A stretch of 64,000 nt of DNA from Roseomonas alba (GTDB lineage: Bacteria > Pseudomonadota > Alphaproteobacteria > Acetobacterales > Acetobacteraceae): contig NZ_JAHYBZ010000009.1 in NCBI RefSeq assembly GCF_019430885.1, positions 1 through 64,000 on the forward strand. Reading direction: 5' to 3'. Positions 15,098 through 23,299 of the stretch are shown here, piece after piece. The notes beneath the pieces were generated by a model. The model was not told the DNA's origin. It saw only the letters and a list, made by a program, of their open reading frames with translations, and searched no databases. The position numbers were made by a program, and so were the translations under genes. Position 1 is the stretch's first letter, and each line of letters opens with the position of its first letter.

Positions 15098-16000
15098 CTG
15101 GACCGCATCGACCTCTTCCGCATCTTCGCCCGCGTGGTGGAAAGCGCCAGCTTCACCCGTGCGGCCGATACGCTTGGCCTGCCGCGCTCCTCGGTCTCGG
15201 CCGCGGTGCAGGAATTGGAAGGCCGGCTCGGGACGCGGCTGCTGCACCGCACGACCCGCCGCGTCGCCCCCACCCAGGATGGCGCTGCCTTCTACGACCG
15301 CTGCCAGCGCCTGATCGCCGATGTCGAGGAAGCGGAGGCCCTGTTCCGCCAGGCCCCCGCCCAGCCGGTCGGCCGGCTGCGCGTGGACATGCCTGGCCGC
15401 ATCGGCCGCCTGATCGTCGCCCCCGCACTGCCGGAATTCCTCGACCGCTATCCGGGCATTGAGCTCGACCTCGGCATGACGGACCGGGCGGTGAACATGA
15501 TCGAGGACGGCATCGACTGCGTCCTGCGCGTCGGCACGCTGGGGGATTCCGGCCTCGTGGCGCGGCCGCTGGGCACCCTGCCGCTGGTCAATGTCGCGAG
15601 CCCCGCCTATCTCGCCCGCCATGGCGTGCCGCGCAGCCCCCGCGACCTCGATGTCCATTGGGCGGTCGCCTATGCCTCGCCTTCCACCGGCCGCGTGGAA
15701 CCCTGGGAATGGATGGAAGCCGGCGGCTTGCACCGCATGCCGCTGCGCAGCCGCGTCACGGTGAACAGCGCCGAGGGCAGCATCGCCTGCTGCCTCGCCG
15801 GGCTCGGCCTGATCCAGATCCCGGAATTCGACATCCGCCGCCACATCGCGGCCGGCGAGCTGGTCGAAATCATGCCCGACCACCGTGCCAAGCCCATGCC
15901 CATGGCGCTGCTCTACCCGCATCGCCGGCATCTCTCGCGCCGGCTGCAGGTCTTCGCGGCCTGGCTCGAAACCCTGTTGCGCGCCGCCGTGTTGCGCTGA
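15098..16000 (+). CDS. LysR family transcriptional regulator
   Basis: 300 residues. Winged helix at residues ~1-60 (FARVVESASFTRAADTLGLPRSSVSAAVQELEGRLG), effector domain beyond ~90. The frame has no ATG, GTG or TTG near the expected start: the first possible is GTG 14951, inside the divergent SDR gene. The homologous start falls on CTG 15098 (LDRIDLFRIF), with GGGGCG 5 nt upstream, so a CTG start is likely; ATT 15074 is an alternative. Divergent from the SDR gene, its likely target. Confidence 0.88.
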   Translation: MDRIDLFRIFARVVESASFTRAADTLGLPRSSVSAAVQELEGRLGTRLLHRTTRRVAPTQDGAAFYDRCQRLIADVEEAEALFRQAPAQPVGRLRVDMPGRIGRLIVAPALPEFLDRYPGIELDLGMTDRAVNMIEDGIDCVLRVGTLGDSGLVARPLGTLPLVNVASPAYLARHGVPRSPRDLDVHWAVAYASPSTGRVEPWEWMEAGGLHRMPLRSRVTVNSAEGSIACCLAGLGLIQIPEFDIRRHIAAGELVEIMPDHRAKPMPMALLYPHRRHLSRRLQVFAAWLETLLRAAVLR

Positions 16001-16041
16001 ATGGCAGCGCAGTGGACAACACCCCCAGGACGACGCTTCAA

Positions 16042-16479
16042 ATGAACGTCGGGAGCGACCCGCAGATGGCCAGCAAGGACGAATACAGCGCGACCACGCG
16101 CAACATCCGCGTCTCGGTGCGCGCCTTCTATCTGGCTGACCAGTCGAAGCCCGACGAGGGGCAGTATGTCTGGGCCTATCGCGTCGTCATCGCCAATACG
16201 GGGCGGGAGACGGTGCAGCTCCTGCGCCGCACCTGGCACATCACCGATGGGCTCGGCCGCACCCAGACGGTCCAGGGGGCGGGCGTGATCGGGGAACAGC
16301 CGGTGCTCGAACCCGGCGGGCGCTTCGAATACACCTCCGGGACGCCGCTCGCGACGGCGTCCGGCTTCATGCAGGGCGCCTACCACATGGTGGTGACCAG
16401 CAGCGGGGAGGCCTTCGACGTCGCCATCCCGGCCTTCAGCCTGGACAGCCCGCACCAGCCCTCCGGCCGGCTGCACTGA
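16042..16479 (+). CDS. apaG: ApaG domain protein
   Basis: 145 residues from ATG 16042; ATG 16066 (MASKDEYSATT) gives 137 and fits the family length better. The family core is clear: VSVRAFYLADQSKPDEGQYV, TVQLLRRTWHITD, GVIGEQPVLEPGGRFEYTSG and DVAIPAFSLDSP. ApaG has a fibronectin-III-like fold and is linked to Co2+/Mg2+ resistance and Ap4A levels in enterobacteria; its biochemical role is unsettled. Soluble, cytoplasmic. Confidence 0.93.
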   Translation: MNVGSDPQMASKDEYSATTRNIRVSVRAFYLADQSKPDEGQYVWAYRVVIANTGRETVQLLRRTWHITDGLGRTQTVQGAGVIGEQPVLEPGGRFEYTSGTPLATASGFMQGAYHMVVTSSGEAFDVAIPAFSLDSPHQPSGRLH

Positions 16480-16572
16480 CCGCGGCGGGTTGCGTTACGG
16501 CGACAGAGGCTTATCTGCCCTGTGACAGGAAGTCGTCCCGGGCGTGGGGCGGCGCGTAAGAGACTGCCGCCC

Positions 16573-17214
16573 GTGAATATCCAGAGCCCCGCCGCTCCGG
16601 CCGCCGATGACCAGGCCACCGACGCCCTGCGACCCTCCCAGCAGGACGCCGAGGCTGCCGTCCGCACCCTGCTCCGCTGGGCCGGCGACGACCCCGATCG
16701 CGAGGGCCTGATCGACACGCCGAAGCGTGTCGCCCAGGCCTATCGCGAATGGTTCTGCGGCTATGAGGACGACCCCGTCGAACTTCTCGCCCGCTCCTTC
16801 GAGGAGGTCGAGGGCTATGATGAAATGGTCGTCCTGCGCGACATTCGCCTCGAATCCATGTGCGAGCATCATATGTGCCCGATCATCGGCAAGGCGCATG
16901 TCGCCTATCTGCCGAACGGGCGCGTGACGGGGATCAGCAAGCTTGCCCGCGTGGTGGAAGCCTATGGCAAGCGGTTGCAGATCCAGGAGAAGCTGACCGC
17001 GCAGATCGCCAATACCCTGCAGGACGTGCTGCAGCCCAAGGGCGTCGCCGTGGTGATCGAGGCGGTGCACCAGTGCATGACCACGCGCGGCGTGCACAAG
17101 ACGGGCGTGTCCATGGTGACGTCGCGCATGCTGGGCGCCTTCCGGGACGATCCTTCGACGCGGCGGGAATTCCTGTCGATGATCCAGGGCAGCCGGCACA
17201 CCGGGGAAGGGTAG
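16573..17214 (+). CDS. folE: GTP cyclohydrolase I
   Basis: 213 residues from GTG 16573; a GTG at 16522 would add a basic N-terminus. Converts GTP to 7,8-dihydroneopterin triphosphate, the first step of folate synthesis. Signatures: [20 protein letters not shown] (zinc-binding Cys and the two His), [13 protein letters not shown], and the C-terminal [10 protein letters not shown] with the third zinc Cys. Zn-type (type IA) enzyme, decamer in the family. Followed by the repeat-filled gap 17,215-17,578, which contains no gene. Confidence 0.95.
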   Translation: MNIQSPAAPAADDQATDALRPSQQDAEAAVRTLLRWAGDDPDREGLIDTPKRVAQAYREWFCGYEDDPVELLARSFEEVEGYDEMVVLRDIRLESMCEHHMCPIIGKAHVAYLPNGRVTGISKLARVVEAYGKRLQIQEKLTAQIANTLQDVLQPKGVAVVIEAVHQCMTTRGVHKTGVSMVTSRMLGAFRDDPSTRREFLSMIQGSRHTGEG

Positions 17215-17294
17215 GCGGCTCGACGGGGCCGCACCTCACCTCGGTCATCGCTGAAGAGCGCTGCTGGCGCGCGGCCCGCTTTCGCTGCGGAATT

Positions 17295-17413
17295 GGAGGG
17301 GCTCTGCCCCTCCAAACCACCCCGCCAAAGGCCACAAGGCCTTTGGAAACCGATACATGGTGCGGTGCGCTGCTGGCAGGAAGAGCGTCGAGACCCGCCT
17401 TTGCGCCCGCAAG
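17295..17413 (+). repeat. Palindromic repeat family, copy B
   Basis: GGAGGGGCTCTGCCCCTCC hairpin, AAACCACCCCGCCAAAGG, then AAGGCCTTTGGAAACC and GAGACCCGCCTTTGCGCCCGCAAG, the same order as copies A', C and D. Lies between convergent folE and the nuclease-like gene. Confidence 0.75.
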
Positions 17414-17484
17414 CTGCTTCGGGGGGAGCGGTAAGCCCTTCCCGTTCAGCGCAAGGTTCCTGCATTCCGAGTGCTCCAAGCACT

Positions 17485-17518
17485 TGGCGGGGTGGTTCGG
17501 AGGGGCTGAGCCCCTCCG
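17485..17518 (-). repeat. Palindromic repeat family, copy B' (inverted end)
   Basis: On the minus strand: CGGAGGGGCTCAGCCCCTCCG, AACCACCCCGCC. It is the inverted counterpart of the start of copy B, 190 bp away, so B and B' face each other. Confidence 0.7.
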
Positions 17519-17578
17519 ATGTCCACCTTCGCGATCAGGATGGCCCTGGACGTCGACGCCGGGCGTTCGGCAACGGCC

Positions 17579-18181
17579 CTACCAGGCCTTCGCCCCGCGC
17601 GGCCACCAGGTGCCGTCCGGCTCGATCTGGAAGATGTGCGTCTCCTCGTCCGGGTGGACGTTGTAGCCATTCCCGGTTGGGATCACCTTGGTCACGGTCC
17701 CGATGTATTGCAGCGGCTGCCCGGTCGTGACCTGCACCTCGGAATAGGGTGCGACCGAGAGGAAGGCCGCGGCGGCCGGCATCGGTATATCCTCGCCCGG
17801 GTCATAGACGCCGCCGATCCCCATCCACTGCATGGCCAGCGTCTGGGCATTGGTCTCCACCGCGCGCCAGCCGCCGGATTGCTGCCACAGGCTGGTCTGC
17901 GGGACGATGTTCGCCGAGATGTCCGGCCCGCCGAGGTCGAGGGCCATCAGGTGCCCCTTGTCCGTCCCCCAGTTCATGCCCGTGCTGAAGCCGCTGAGCG
18001 GCACCGGCGCCGAGGGCCGGCCCTTGGTCGTCACCGGGATGATGATGCCCATGACGCGGCGGGGATTGGCGTCGGCGATCTCATACAGCGTGAAGGGGTC
18101 GTTGTCCGAGATGGTGACCGGCCCCGCCCAGTCCGGCCGTGTGTAGGGGCCGAACATCTGCATCGTCCTGATGGTGCCCAC
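17579..18181 (-). CDS. DNA/RNA non-specific endonuclease-like protein
   Basis: 200 residues from GTG 18181, chosen for AGGAG 7 nt upstream. Around residues 75-110 the block DKGHLMALDLGGPDISANIVPQ resembles the DRGHL...N.VPQ motif of the NS-type beta-beta-alpha-metal nucleases (His as general base, Asn as metal ligand). No signal peptide. NPRRVMGIIIPVTT and the C-terminal HPDEETHIFQIEPDG are unassigned. It could be a toxin-like nuclease without a visible immunity gene, or a housekeeping nuclease. Activity is inference. Confidence 0.6.
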   Translation of the reverse strand: MGTIRTMQMFGPYTRPDWAGPVTISDNDPFTLYEIADANPRRVMGIIIPVTTKGRPSAPVPLSGFSTGMNWGTDKGHLMALDLGGPDISANIVPQTSLWQQSGGWRAVETNAQTLAMQWMGIGGVYDPGEDIPMPAAAAFLSVAPYSEVQVTTGQPLQYIGTVTKVIPTGNGYNVHPDEETHIFQIEPDGTWWPRGAKAW

Positions 18182-18273
18182 GGCCCGCTCCTCTGTGCCC
18201 GAAGGGGCATCATGCCTACCCGAGGCCGCACGCACGAAGGCAGGGTTTCATGGTGCGGCGGAACGCTTTCGTG

Positions 18274-19401
18274 TCAGCCTGCCGCCTCGATCGCCATGGC
18301 CGCCACGGCGCGGGCGATGCTCCCGGCCCGTCCGCAATCCACGCTGACGGGCCAACGATCCTCGGGTGCATGGAACCACGGGTTCTTGCCGATCAGCGAC
18401 AGGTAATGGCCGCCGCGTTCCTCGATCTCATGCGCCTCGCCATTCGCCTTGCCGCCAGTCACCACCTCGAGCGGTGCGCGCGGATGGCCGGCGGCCTTGA
18501 GCAGTGCCGCCATGCGGTCCGCGAGCCCCGGTACGTTCGAGCGGACGGTCAGCCGTTCATCCTCTGCCGCGCCGAGATTGGCGCCGAGATGGATGACCAG
18601 CGGCGCGCCGGCTGCCAGATGCGGTTCCGCCGCGAAGGCCTGGTGTGCCCCGATATGGCCGAGCTCATGCCCGCAGGTGGCGAGCCCCACCACCCCGCGG
18701 CCGCGCGGCGCCGCCGCCAGCGCCTTCAACGCCGTCAGCCAGGCGAGGATGCCGCCGCCACGTTCCGCGGTGCTGGTCCACCACGAGGTGCGCGGCGTCA
18801 GCAGCACCAGAGGCGGCGCGGAGCCTGGCAATTCCGCGCGGACCGACTGCGACACCGACGGCCCGCGCCGGCCGGTCAGGACCAGTCGCGCGGCGATGCC
18901 CGCCTCGGCCAGTTCCAGCAGTCGCGCACCGTCCCGCCCTGCAACCTGCAGCACCGGCGGGCCGAAAGGTGTCTCCACGTCATGGGCGTTCAGGGGCGCG
19001 AGCCCATCCGGCTTGGTCCGCAGGGCGATGACGATGCCGGCATGGCGGCTCTCGGCGCGCGCCCGGGCGAAGGCATTGCCGGGCAGGCTGGCCGCGGCGG
19101 GGTCCATCTCCGCCACGCCGATGGGCGCATCCGAACCCAGCGGACCGAGCACTCCGGCGATACCGTCCTCCCCGGTCAGGCCGCCATCGAACAGCGGCAG
19201 ACCCTCGAAGCTGAATCCCGTGCCCTCCAGCGCCGCGCGGCCGGGCGTCAGGCGCGTGAACGGGGCGTCGAGCAGCCTTGCCTCGGCACCCATGGCTTCG
19301 GCCTGGTCGCGCAGCCAGGCGGCGGCGGCGAGATCGCCTTCGCTGCCCGTGCGGCGTTCCCCGAAGGCGTCGTAATCGGCGAAGAAGGCAGCCGGGTTCA
19401 T
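18274..19401 (-). CDS. M28-like aminopeptidase-fold protein, catalytic motifs altered
   Basis: 375 residues. The opening AFGERRTGSEGDLAAAAWLRDQ matches the start of M28 peptidases, followed by a PA-like insert (~100-185) and the distal block GVVGLATCGHELGHIGAHQAF (~240-260), where a Glu is expected. The usual HxD zinc motif is replaced by TPRTSWWTSTAERGGG, so metal binding may be weakened. No signal peptide is evident. Its ATG overlaps the stop of the Bug gene upstream, linking the two products. It may act on the Bug ligand; inference. Confidence 0.7.
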   Translation of the reverse strand: MNPAAFFADYDAFGERRTGSEGDLAAAAWLRDQAEAMGAEARLLDAPFTRLTPGRAALEGTGFSFEGLPLFDGGLTGEDGIAGVLGPLGSDAPIGVAEMDPAAASLPGNAFARARAESRHAGIVIALRTKPDGLAPLNAHDVETPFGPPVLQVAGRDGARLLELAEAGIAARLVLTGRRGPSVSQSVRAELPGSAPPLVLLTPRTSWWTSTAERGGGILAWLTALKALAAAPRGRGVVGLATCGHELGHIGAHQAFAAEPHLAAGAPLVIHLGANLGAAEDERLTVRSNVPGLADRMAALLKAAGHPRAPLEVVTGGKANGEAHEIEERGGHYLSLIGKNPWFHAPEDRWPVSVDCGRAGSIARAVAAMAIEAAG

Positions 19402-20366
19402 TCGATGGTCGCTCCCGAAATGCGCACCAGGTCGCGCAGCCGCTGCACCTCGGCGGGCCAGGCGGCGGCATAGGCGGCCGGGCTCTCCGACAGGATGATC
19501 TCGCCGCCCTCGGCTTCCAGGGAGGCCCGCAGAGTCGGATCGCCCTGCACCGCGTCGCGGAAGGCGGCATGCAGCTTCGCCGTCACCTCCGGCGGCAACC
19601 CGGCCGGGCCGACGACCGAGGAGGTGCTTGTCACCGCCGGGATGCCGGGCGCGACCTCGGCCAGCGTCGGCACCTGGGGCAGGGCGGTCATGCGCCGCGA
19701 TCCGGCGGTGCAGAGGACGCGCACCGCCCCCTGCTGCTGCCGCGGCAGGGCGATGTTGCTGATGGCGAAGGCGAAATCGACCTCGCCCTGCTCGACCGCC
19801 AGCGTCGCCTGGTTGGCACCGCGATAGGGGACATGCGTGCCCTCGGCGCCGATCACCTTCAGCAGCGCCGCCGCGGCCATGTGCGCGGGCGTGCCCACGC
19901 CGCCCGACCCGTAGCGCAATCCGGGCGGCCGCTTCGCGGCCTCGATCAGCCCGGCCATGTCGCGCAGTGGGGAGGCCGTCCGCACGCCAAGCACCGCCGG
20001 GTTCTCGGCGATCTCGGTGACCGGGGTGAAGTCGCGGAAGATGTCGTAGCCGGGATTGGCCTGCATCACCGCATGGGTCACCGCCGTCCCGCCGCCCCAG
20101 AGCAGCGTGTAGCCATCCGGCGCCGCGCGCGCGACGGCCTGGGCCGCGATCAGCCCGCCCGCCCCGGCGCGGTTCTCGACCACGAAGGACCCGCCGAGCG
20201 GTCCGCCGGCCTTGGCCGTGATCAGCCGCGCCAGCGTGTCCGAGGAAGCGCCGGGCGCGAAGGGCACCACCATGCGGACCGGGCGGCTGGGATAGACCTC
20301 CTGCGCGCGGGCGATGCGCGCCGCCGCCAGTGCCACCATGCCCGTCAGGACCATGCGTCGCTGCAT
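19398..20366 (-). CDS. Tripartite tricarboxylate transporter substrate-binding protein (Bug family)
   Basis: 322 residues; signal peptide at 1-21 (RRMVLTGMVALAAARIARAQ). Bug motifs: YPSRPVRMVVPFAPGASSDTLAR, VVENRAGAGG, PDGYTLLWGG, HVPYRGANQATLAV and TLAEVAPG. Periplasmic binder of carboxylated or amide compounds. No TctA/TctB membrane genes are in the window, so it is an orphan that must share a transporter or act as a sensor. ATG after GGAGG. Translationally coupled to the downstream M28-like gene. Confidence 0.92.
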   Translation of the reverse strand: MQRRMVLTGMVALAAARIARAQEVYPSRPVRMVVPFAPGASSDTLARLITAKAGGPLGGSFVVENRAGAGGLIAAQAVARAAPDGYTLLWGGGTAVTHAVMQANPGYDIFRDFTPVTEIAENPAVLGVRTASPLRDMAGLIEAAKRPPGLRYGSGGVGTPAHMAAAALLKVIGAEGTHVPYRGANQATLAVEQGEVDFAFAISNIALPRQQQGAVRVLCTAGSRRMTALPQVPTLAEVAPGIPAVTSTSSVVGPAGLPPEVTAKLHAAFRDAVQGDPTLRASLEAEGGEIILSESPAAYAAAWPAEVQRLRDLVRISGATIE

Positions 20367-20483
20367 CCTGGCCTCCTCCCGCATTGTCGTTGCGGACAGG
20401 CTAGCGCGGGGCGTCGACCCTGTCATGACGCGTGGATCGGCAGGCCGCAACCATCGGGTGAGATTGGGTCCGGCTCTGCAATT

Positions 20484-21497
20484 ATGGCCTTCTCGCGGGC
20501 TCGATTGTCCGTGAAGCTGCATGCGGTCGATGGGAGCGAATGGGCCAGGGTGAAGATCGGACCAGACGAGGCGAGGATCAGCGCCATCGTGACACGTGTT
20601 CGGCTCGATGCCGGCGCCGTCGCCGCCTTCGCCATGTGGCAGGCGGCGCTGACGCGGTTGATCTCCGCCCAGCCCGGCTTCGTCAGCGTGGAGATCCTGC
20701 CGACCTACGACACTTCCCCCGAATGGCAGGTCATCCAACGCTTCGCCGGGCCGGCCGCGCTGGAGGGGTGGCTGGCGCATCCGCCGCGGCGGGCGCTGAT
20801 GGCCGAACTGATCGCCATGAAGGCGGCCGGCGCGCCCGATCCCACAGAGGAAGCCGCCCCTGACCACCACGCCTTCGGTGCCGTGGCCGAGGTCATCACC
20901 ACCGCCGTGGAACCGGGCCGCGAGGCGGAGTTCCTCGCCTGGAGCGAGAGCGTGCAGGCCGCCCAGTCGCGCTTCCCCGGCTACATGGGCACCTTCGTCC
21001 AGGCGCCGGTCACGGGCGACCCGCCGCGCTGGGCGGCGCTGGTGCGCTTCGCGAAGCCGCAGCAGCTCGATGCCTGGCTCGCCTCCGGCGAGCGCCGGGC
21101 GCTGCTCGACCGCGCCGACCCGACCATGTCGCACTGGTCCAGCCGGCGCCTCGCCGGCGGGTTCGGCGCCTGGTTCGCGGCGGATGAGTCGGGACGGCGA
21201 CCGCCGGCATGGAAGCAGACCGCCCTCGTGCTGCTCGTCCTGTTCCCCGTCGTGATGCTCGAGATGCGCTTCCTCAGCCCCATCCTCGCGGGCCTGCCGA
21301 TCGCGGTCGCGACCTTCATCGGCAATGCGCTGAGTGTTGCCCTGGTGTCCTGGCCGCTGGTCGGGCTCGCGCAGCGGGCCATGGCGTGGTGGCTCGATCC
21401 CCCGGCCGCCCATCGCGGGCGGTGCGAGCTGCTCGGCGCGCTCGTCATGGTCGCCCTCTATGCGGTCGAGATGGGGGTGCTCTCCCGGCTGTTCTGA
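20484..21497 (+). CDS. Double antibiotic-biosynthesis-monooxygenase (ABM) domain protein with C-terminal membrane helices
   Basis: 337 residues from ATG 20484; GTG 20550 (KIGPDEARISAIVTR) may be the true start because homology-like sequence begins there. Two ABM-type ferredoxin-like repeats are seen (about residues 30-115 and 128-220; FGAVAEVITTAVEPGREAEFLAW starts the second). About three transmembrane helices follow (245-337). Cytosolic ABM domains act as small-molecule monooxygenases or dimeric binding folds; the membrane part suggests a tethered form. Substrate unknown. Confidence 0.75.
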   Translation: MAFSRARLSVKLHAVDGSEWARVKIGPDEARISAIVTRVRLDAGAVAAFAMWQAALTRLISAQPGFVSVEILPTYDTSPEWQVIQRFAGPAALEGWLAHPPRRALMAELIAMKAAGAPDPTEEAAPDHHAFGAVAEVITTAVEPGREAEFLAWSESVQAAQSRFPGYMGTFVQAPVTGDPPRWAALVRFAKPQQLDAWLASGERRALLDRADPTMSHWSSRRLAGGFGAWFAADESGRRPPAWKQTALVLLVLFPVVMLEMRFLSPILAGLPIAVATFIGNALSVALVSWPLVGLAQRAMAWWLDPPAAHRGRCELLGALVMVALYAVEMGVLSRLF

Positions 21498-21554
21498 CCG
21501 ATGCATAAACGGCCGCACCGCCGGTGCGGTCCGCCAACCCCGGATAAGGGAACC

Positions 21555-22040
21555 ATGATGACCAGCGACGACGAGAAGTTCATGCGGCGCGCCATCGCGC
21601 TGTCGGAGAAGACATCGCTGATCGACAGCGCGGGCGGGGTGTTCGGCACCGTCATCGTCCGCGACGGCGAGATCATCGGGGAGGGCGCGAACCGCGTCGT
21701 CGCCGAGAACGATCCGACCTGGCATGGCGAGATCGAGGCCATCCGCAACGGCTGCAAGAAGGTGGGCAGCTTCAAGCTGACCGGGGCCACGCTCTACACC
21801 AGCGCCGAACCCTGCCCGATGTGCATGGCCGCGAGCTACTGGGCCGGCATCACCCGCGTCTTCTACGCCTCGACCAATGAGGACGCGCTGGAATACGGCG
21901 ATTTCGACGACAGCATGATCTATGGCGAACTGCGCAAGCCGATTGCGCAGCGTTCCATCACCTGCGTTCAGATCATGCAGGAGGAAGCGGTCGAGGTCTG
22001 GAAGAAGTACAAGAACAAGGCCGACCGCGTGCCCTATTGA
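21555..22040 (+). CDS. Nucleoside/guanine deaminase family protein
   Basis: 161 residues, cytidine-deaminase-like zinc fold. The zinc motif is HGEIEAIR (H-x-E with Gly instead of Ala) plus PCPMC. The C-terminal FDDSMIYGELRKP block and overall length match the guanine-deaminase/nucleoside-deaminase group rather than tRNA adenosine deaminase. Would hydrolyse an amino-purine or related base. ATG at 21555 preceded by AAGGGAACC. Convergent with ridA; the two share a theme of enamine/imine detoxification and base catabolism (inference). Confidence 0.82.
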   Translation: MMTSDDEKFMRRAIALSEKTSLIDSAGGVFGTVIVRDGEIIGEGANRVVAENDPTWHGEIEAIRNGCKKVGSFKLTGATLYTSAEPCPMCMAASYWAGITRVFYASTNEDALEYGDFDDSMIYGELRKPIAQRSITCVQIMQEEAVEVWKKYKNKADRVPY

Positions 22041-22075
22041 TGGTGCCGCGCCGCCCTGCGGGGCGGCGCATGCCG

Positions 22076-22465
22076 TCAGGCGACGGCCTCGGCCTCGACC
22101 TCCACCACGAAATCGGGGCTGGCGAGGCCTGCGACGATCAGCAACGTGCTGGTCGGCGCATGGCCGCCCAGGAAGGCGTCGCGGTGGCGTCGCCAATGCG
22201 GGATCAGCGTCGGATCGGTCAGGAAGACCGTCATCTTCACGAGATTGGCGACAGTCATGCCGTGCCCCGCCAGCACCGCGGAGAGGTTGCCGAGCGCCTG
22301 TCCGATCTGCGCCTCCGGCCCGCTGACGGGCGTGCCGTCAGGCAGCACGCCGATCTGGCCGGAGATGACCAGGCGCCGGCCCGGGCCCTCGATCAGCGCG
22401 GCCTGGGAGTAGCGCGAGGCTGGCACCGGCGCGCCGGCCGGGTTGGAGAAGGTGACGTTCGCCAT
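22076..22465 (-). CDS. RidA family protein (enamine/imine deaminase)
   Basis: 129 residues. YjgF/RidA fold with VISGQIGVLPDG, QALGNLSAVLAGHGM, VKMTVFLTD and the C-terminal VEVEAEAVA. Members hydrolyse reactive 2-aminoacrylate-type enamines or act on related imines. Archetypal RidA has an Arg near the C-terminus; I do not see it in an equivalent position (VAGLASPDFVVEVEAE), so this may be a divergent subfamily. Cytoplasmic. Confidence 0.85.
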   Translation of the reverse strand: MANVTFSNPAGAPVPASRYSQAALIEGPGRRLVISGQIGVLPDGTPVSGPEAQIGQALGNLSAVLAGHGMTVANLVKMTVFLTDPTLIPHWRRHRDAFLGGHAPTSTLLIVAGLASPDFVVEVEAEAVA

Positions 22466-22606
22466 GCTTCAGCTCCAGTCTGAAAATGCGGCACGGGCTC
22501 GCCCCCCGGCCGGCCACCCAACGACAGCAAGCTGGAATCGGGTGGCCGGCTGGTGGGCCGTGCCGGACACGGACATGTGCCGCATGGCGCATGTCCAAAT
22601 GGGCGT

Positions 22607-23299
22607 TCAGCTCCTCGGTGTCGGGGGTCGTAGGCCGGGGCCCGGCTCGATTACCGGCGGGGCGGTGCCAGTGCCACCGGGCGACGTGGCCGCCGGGGCC
22701 TCGCCGGCCGGTGGCGTTGCCGGGGCGGGGCCGCGCAGCAGGGACCGCAGGTTGCGACGCACCTGATATTCGAACTCGACATTCAGGTCGGCACCCGTCT
22801 GGCGGACGATCTCCTCGGCGGAGCGGCCGCGTTCTCCCGCATTGCCGGCCGGGCGCGTCGCGGTGCGTCGGACCTCGGCCTCGGCGAAGCCGGCCGGCGC
22901 CCCGTCATCGCCCAGGACCTCGAGCCGGCAGCGCATCACACAGGTCAGGCGCTCGGTCGCATCGGTGAAGACGCCGCCCGACCCGGCGCTTTCGCGCGTC
23001 AGCGTGGCGATCTGGACGCGGAAGCGCGCCGCCCCCGGCCCGCCCGTCGCCGAGAGCCGGTCCTGCGCCATGGCCAGCACCACCTGGGCGGGCGAGAGCG
23101 GCGCCGGTGGCATGGTCCGCGTGGCCGAGGGATCGGTCGCCGGCTGCACCTCGATCCGCGCCACGGCGAGGCGCAGCGGCAGCAGGTAGGAATAGGAAGG
23201 CGGCCCCACCGGCGCGGGTGGCGGTTCCTCCCGCCGCCCGCCGCAGGCAGCGGTCACCAGAAGCGCGGCGAGTGCTCCGCGGCGGTCCAGCCCCGGCAT
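22607..23299 (-). CDS. Putative lipoprotein, Pro-rich
   Basis: 230 residues. The N-terminal signal ends in LVTAACGG (lipobox TAAC, Cys ~19). A central region ~40-180 (ARFRVQIATLTRE, FEYQVRRNLRSLLRG) could form a small folded domain; the tail is Pro/Gly/Ala-rich. The ATG overlaps the hslO stop, so it follows hslO in an operon. Function unknown; envelope location likely. Confidence 0.7.
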   Translation of the reverse strand: MPGLDRRGALAALLVTAACGGRREEPPPAPVGPPSYSYLLPLRLAVARIEVQPATDPSATRTMPPAPLSPAQVVLAMAQDRLSATGGPGAARFRVQIATLTRESAGSGGVFTDATERLTCVMRCRLEVLGDDGAPAGFAEAEVRRTATRPAGNAGERGRSAEEIVRQTGADLNVEFEYQVRRNLRSLLRGPAPATPPAGEAPAATSPGGTGTAPPVIEPGPGLRPPTPRS

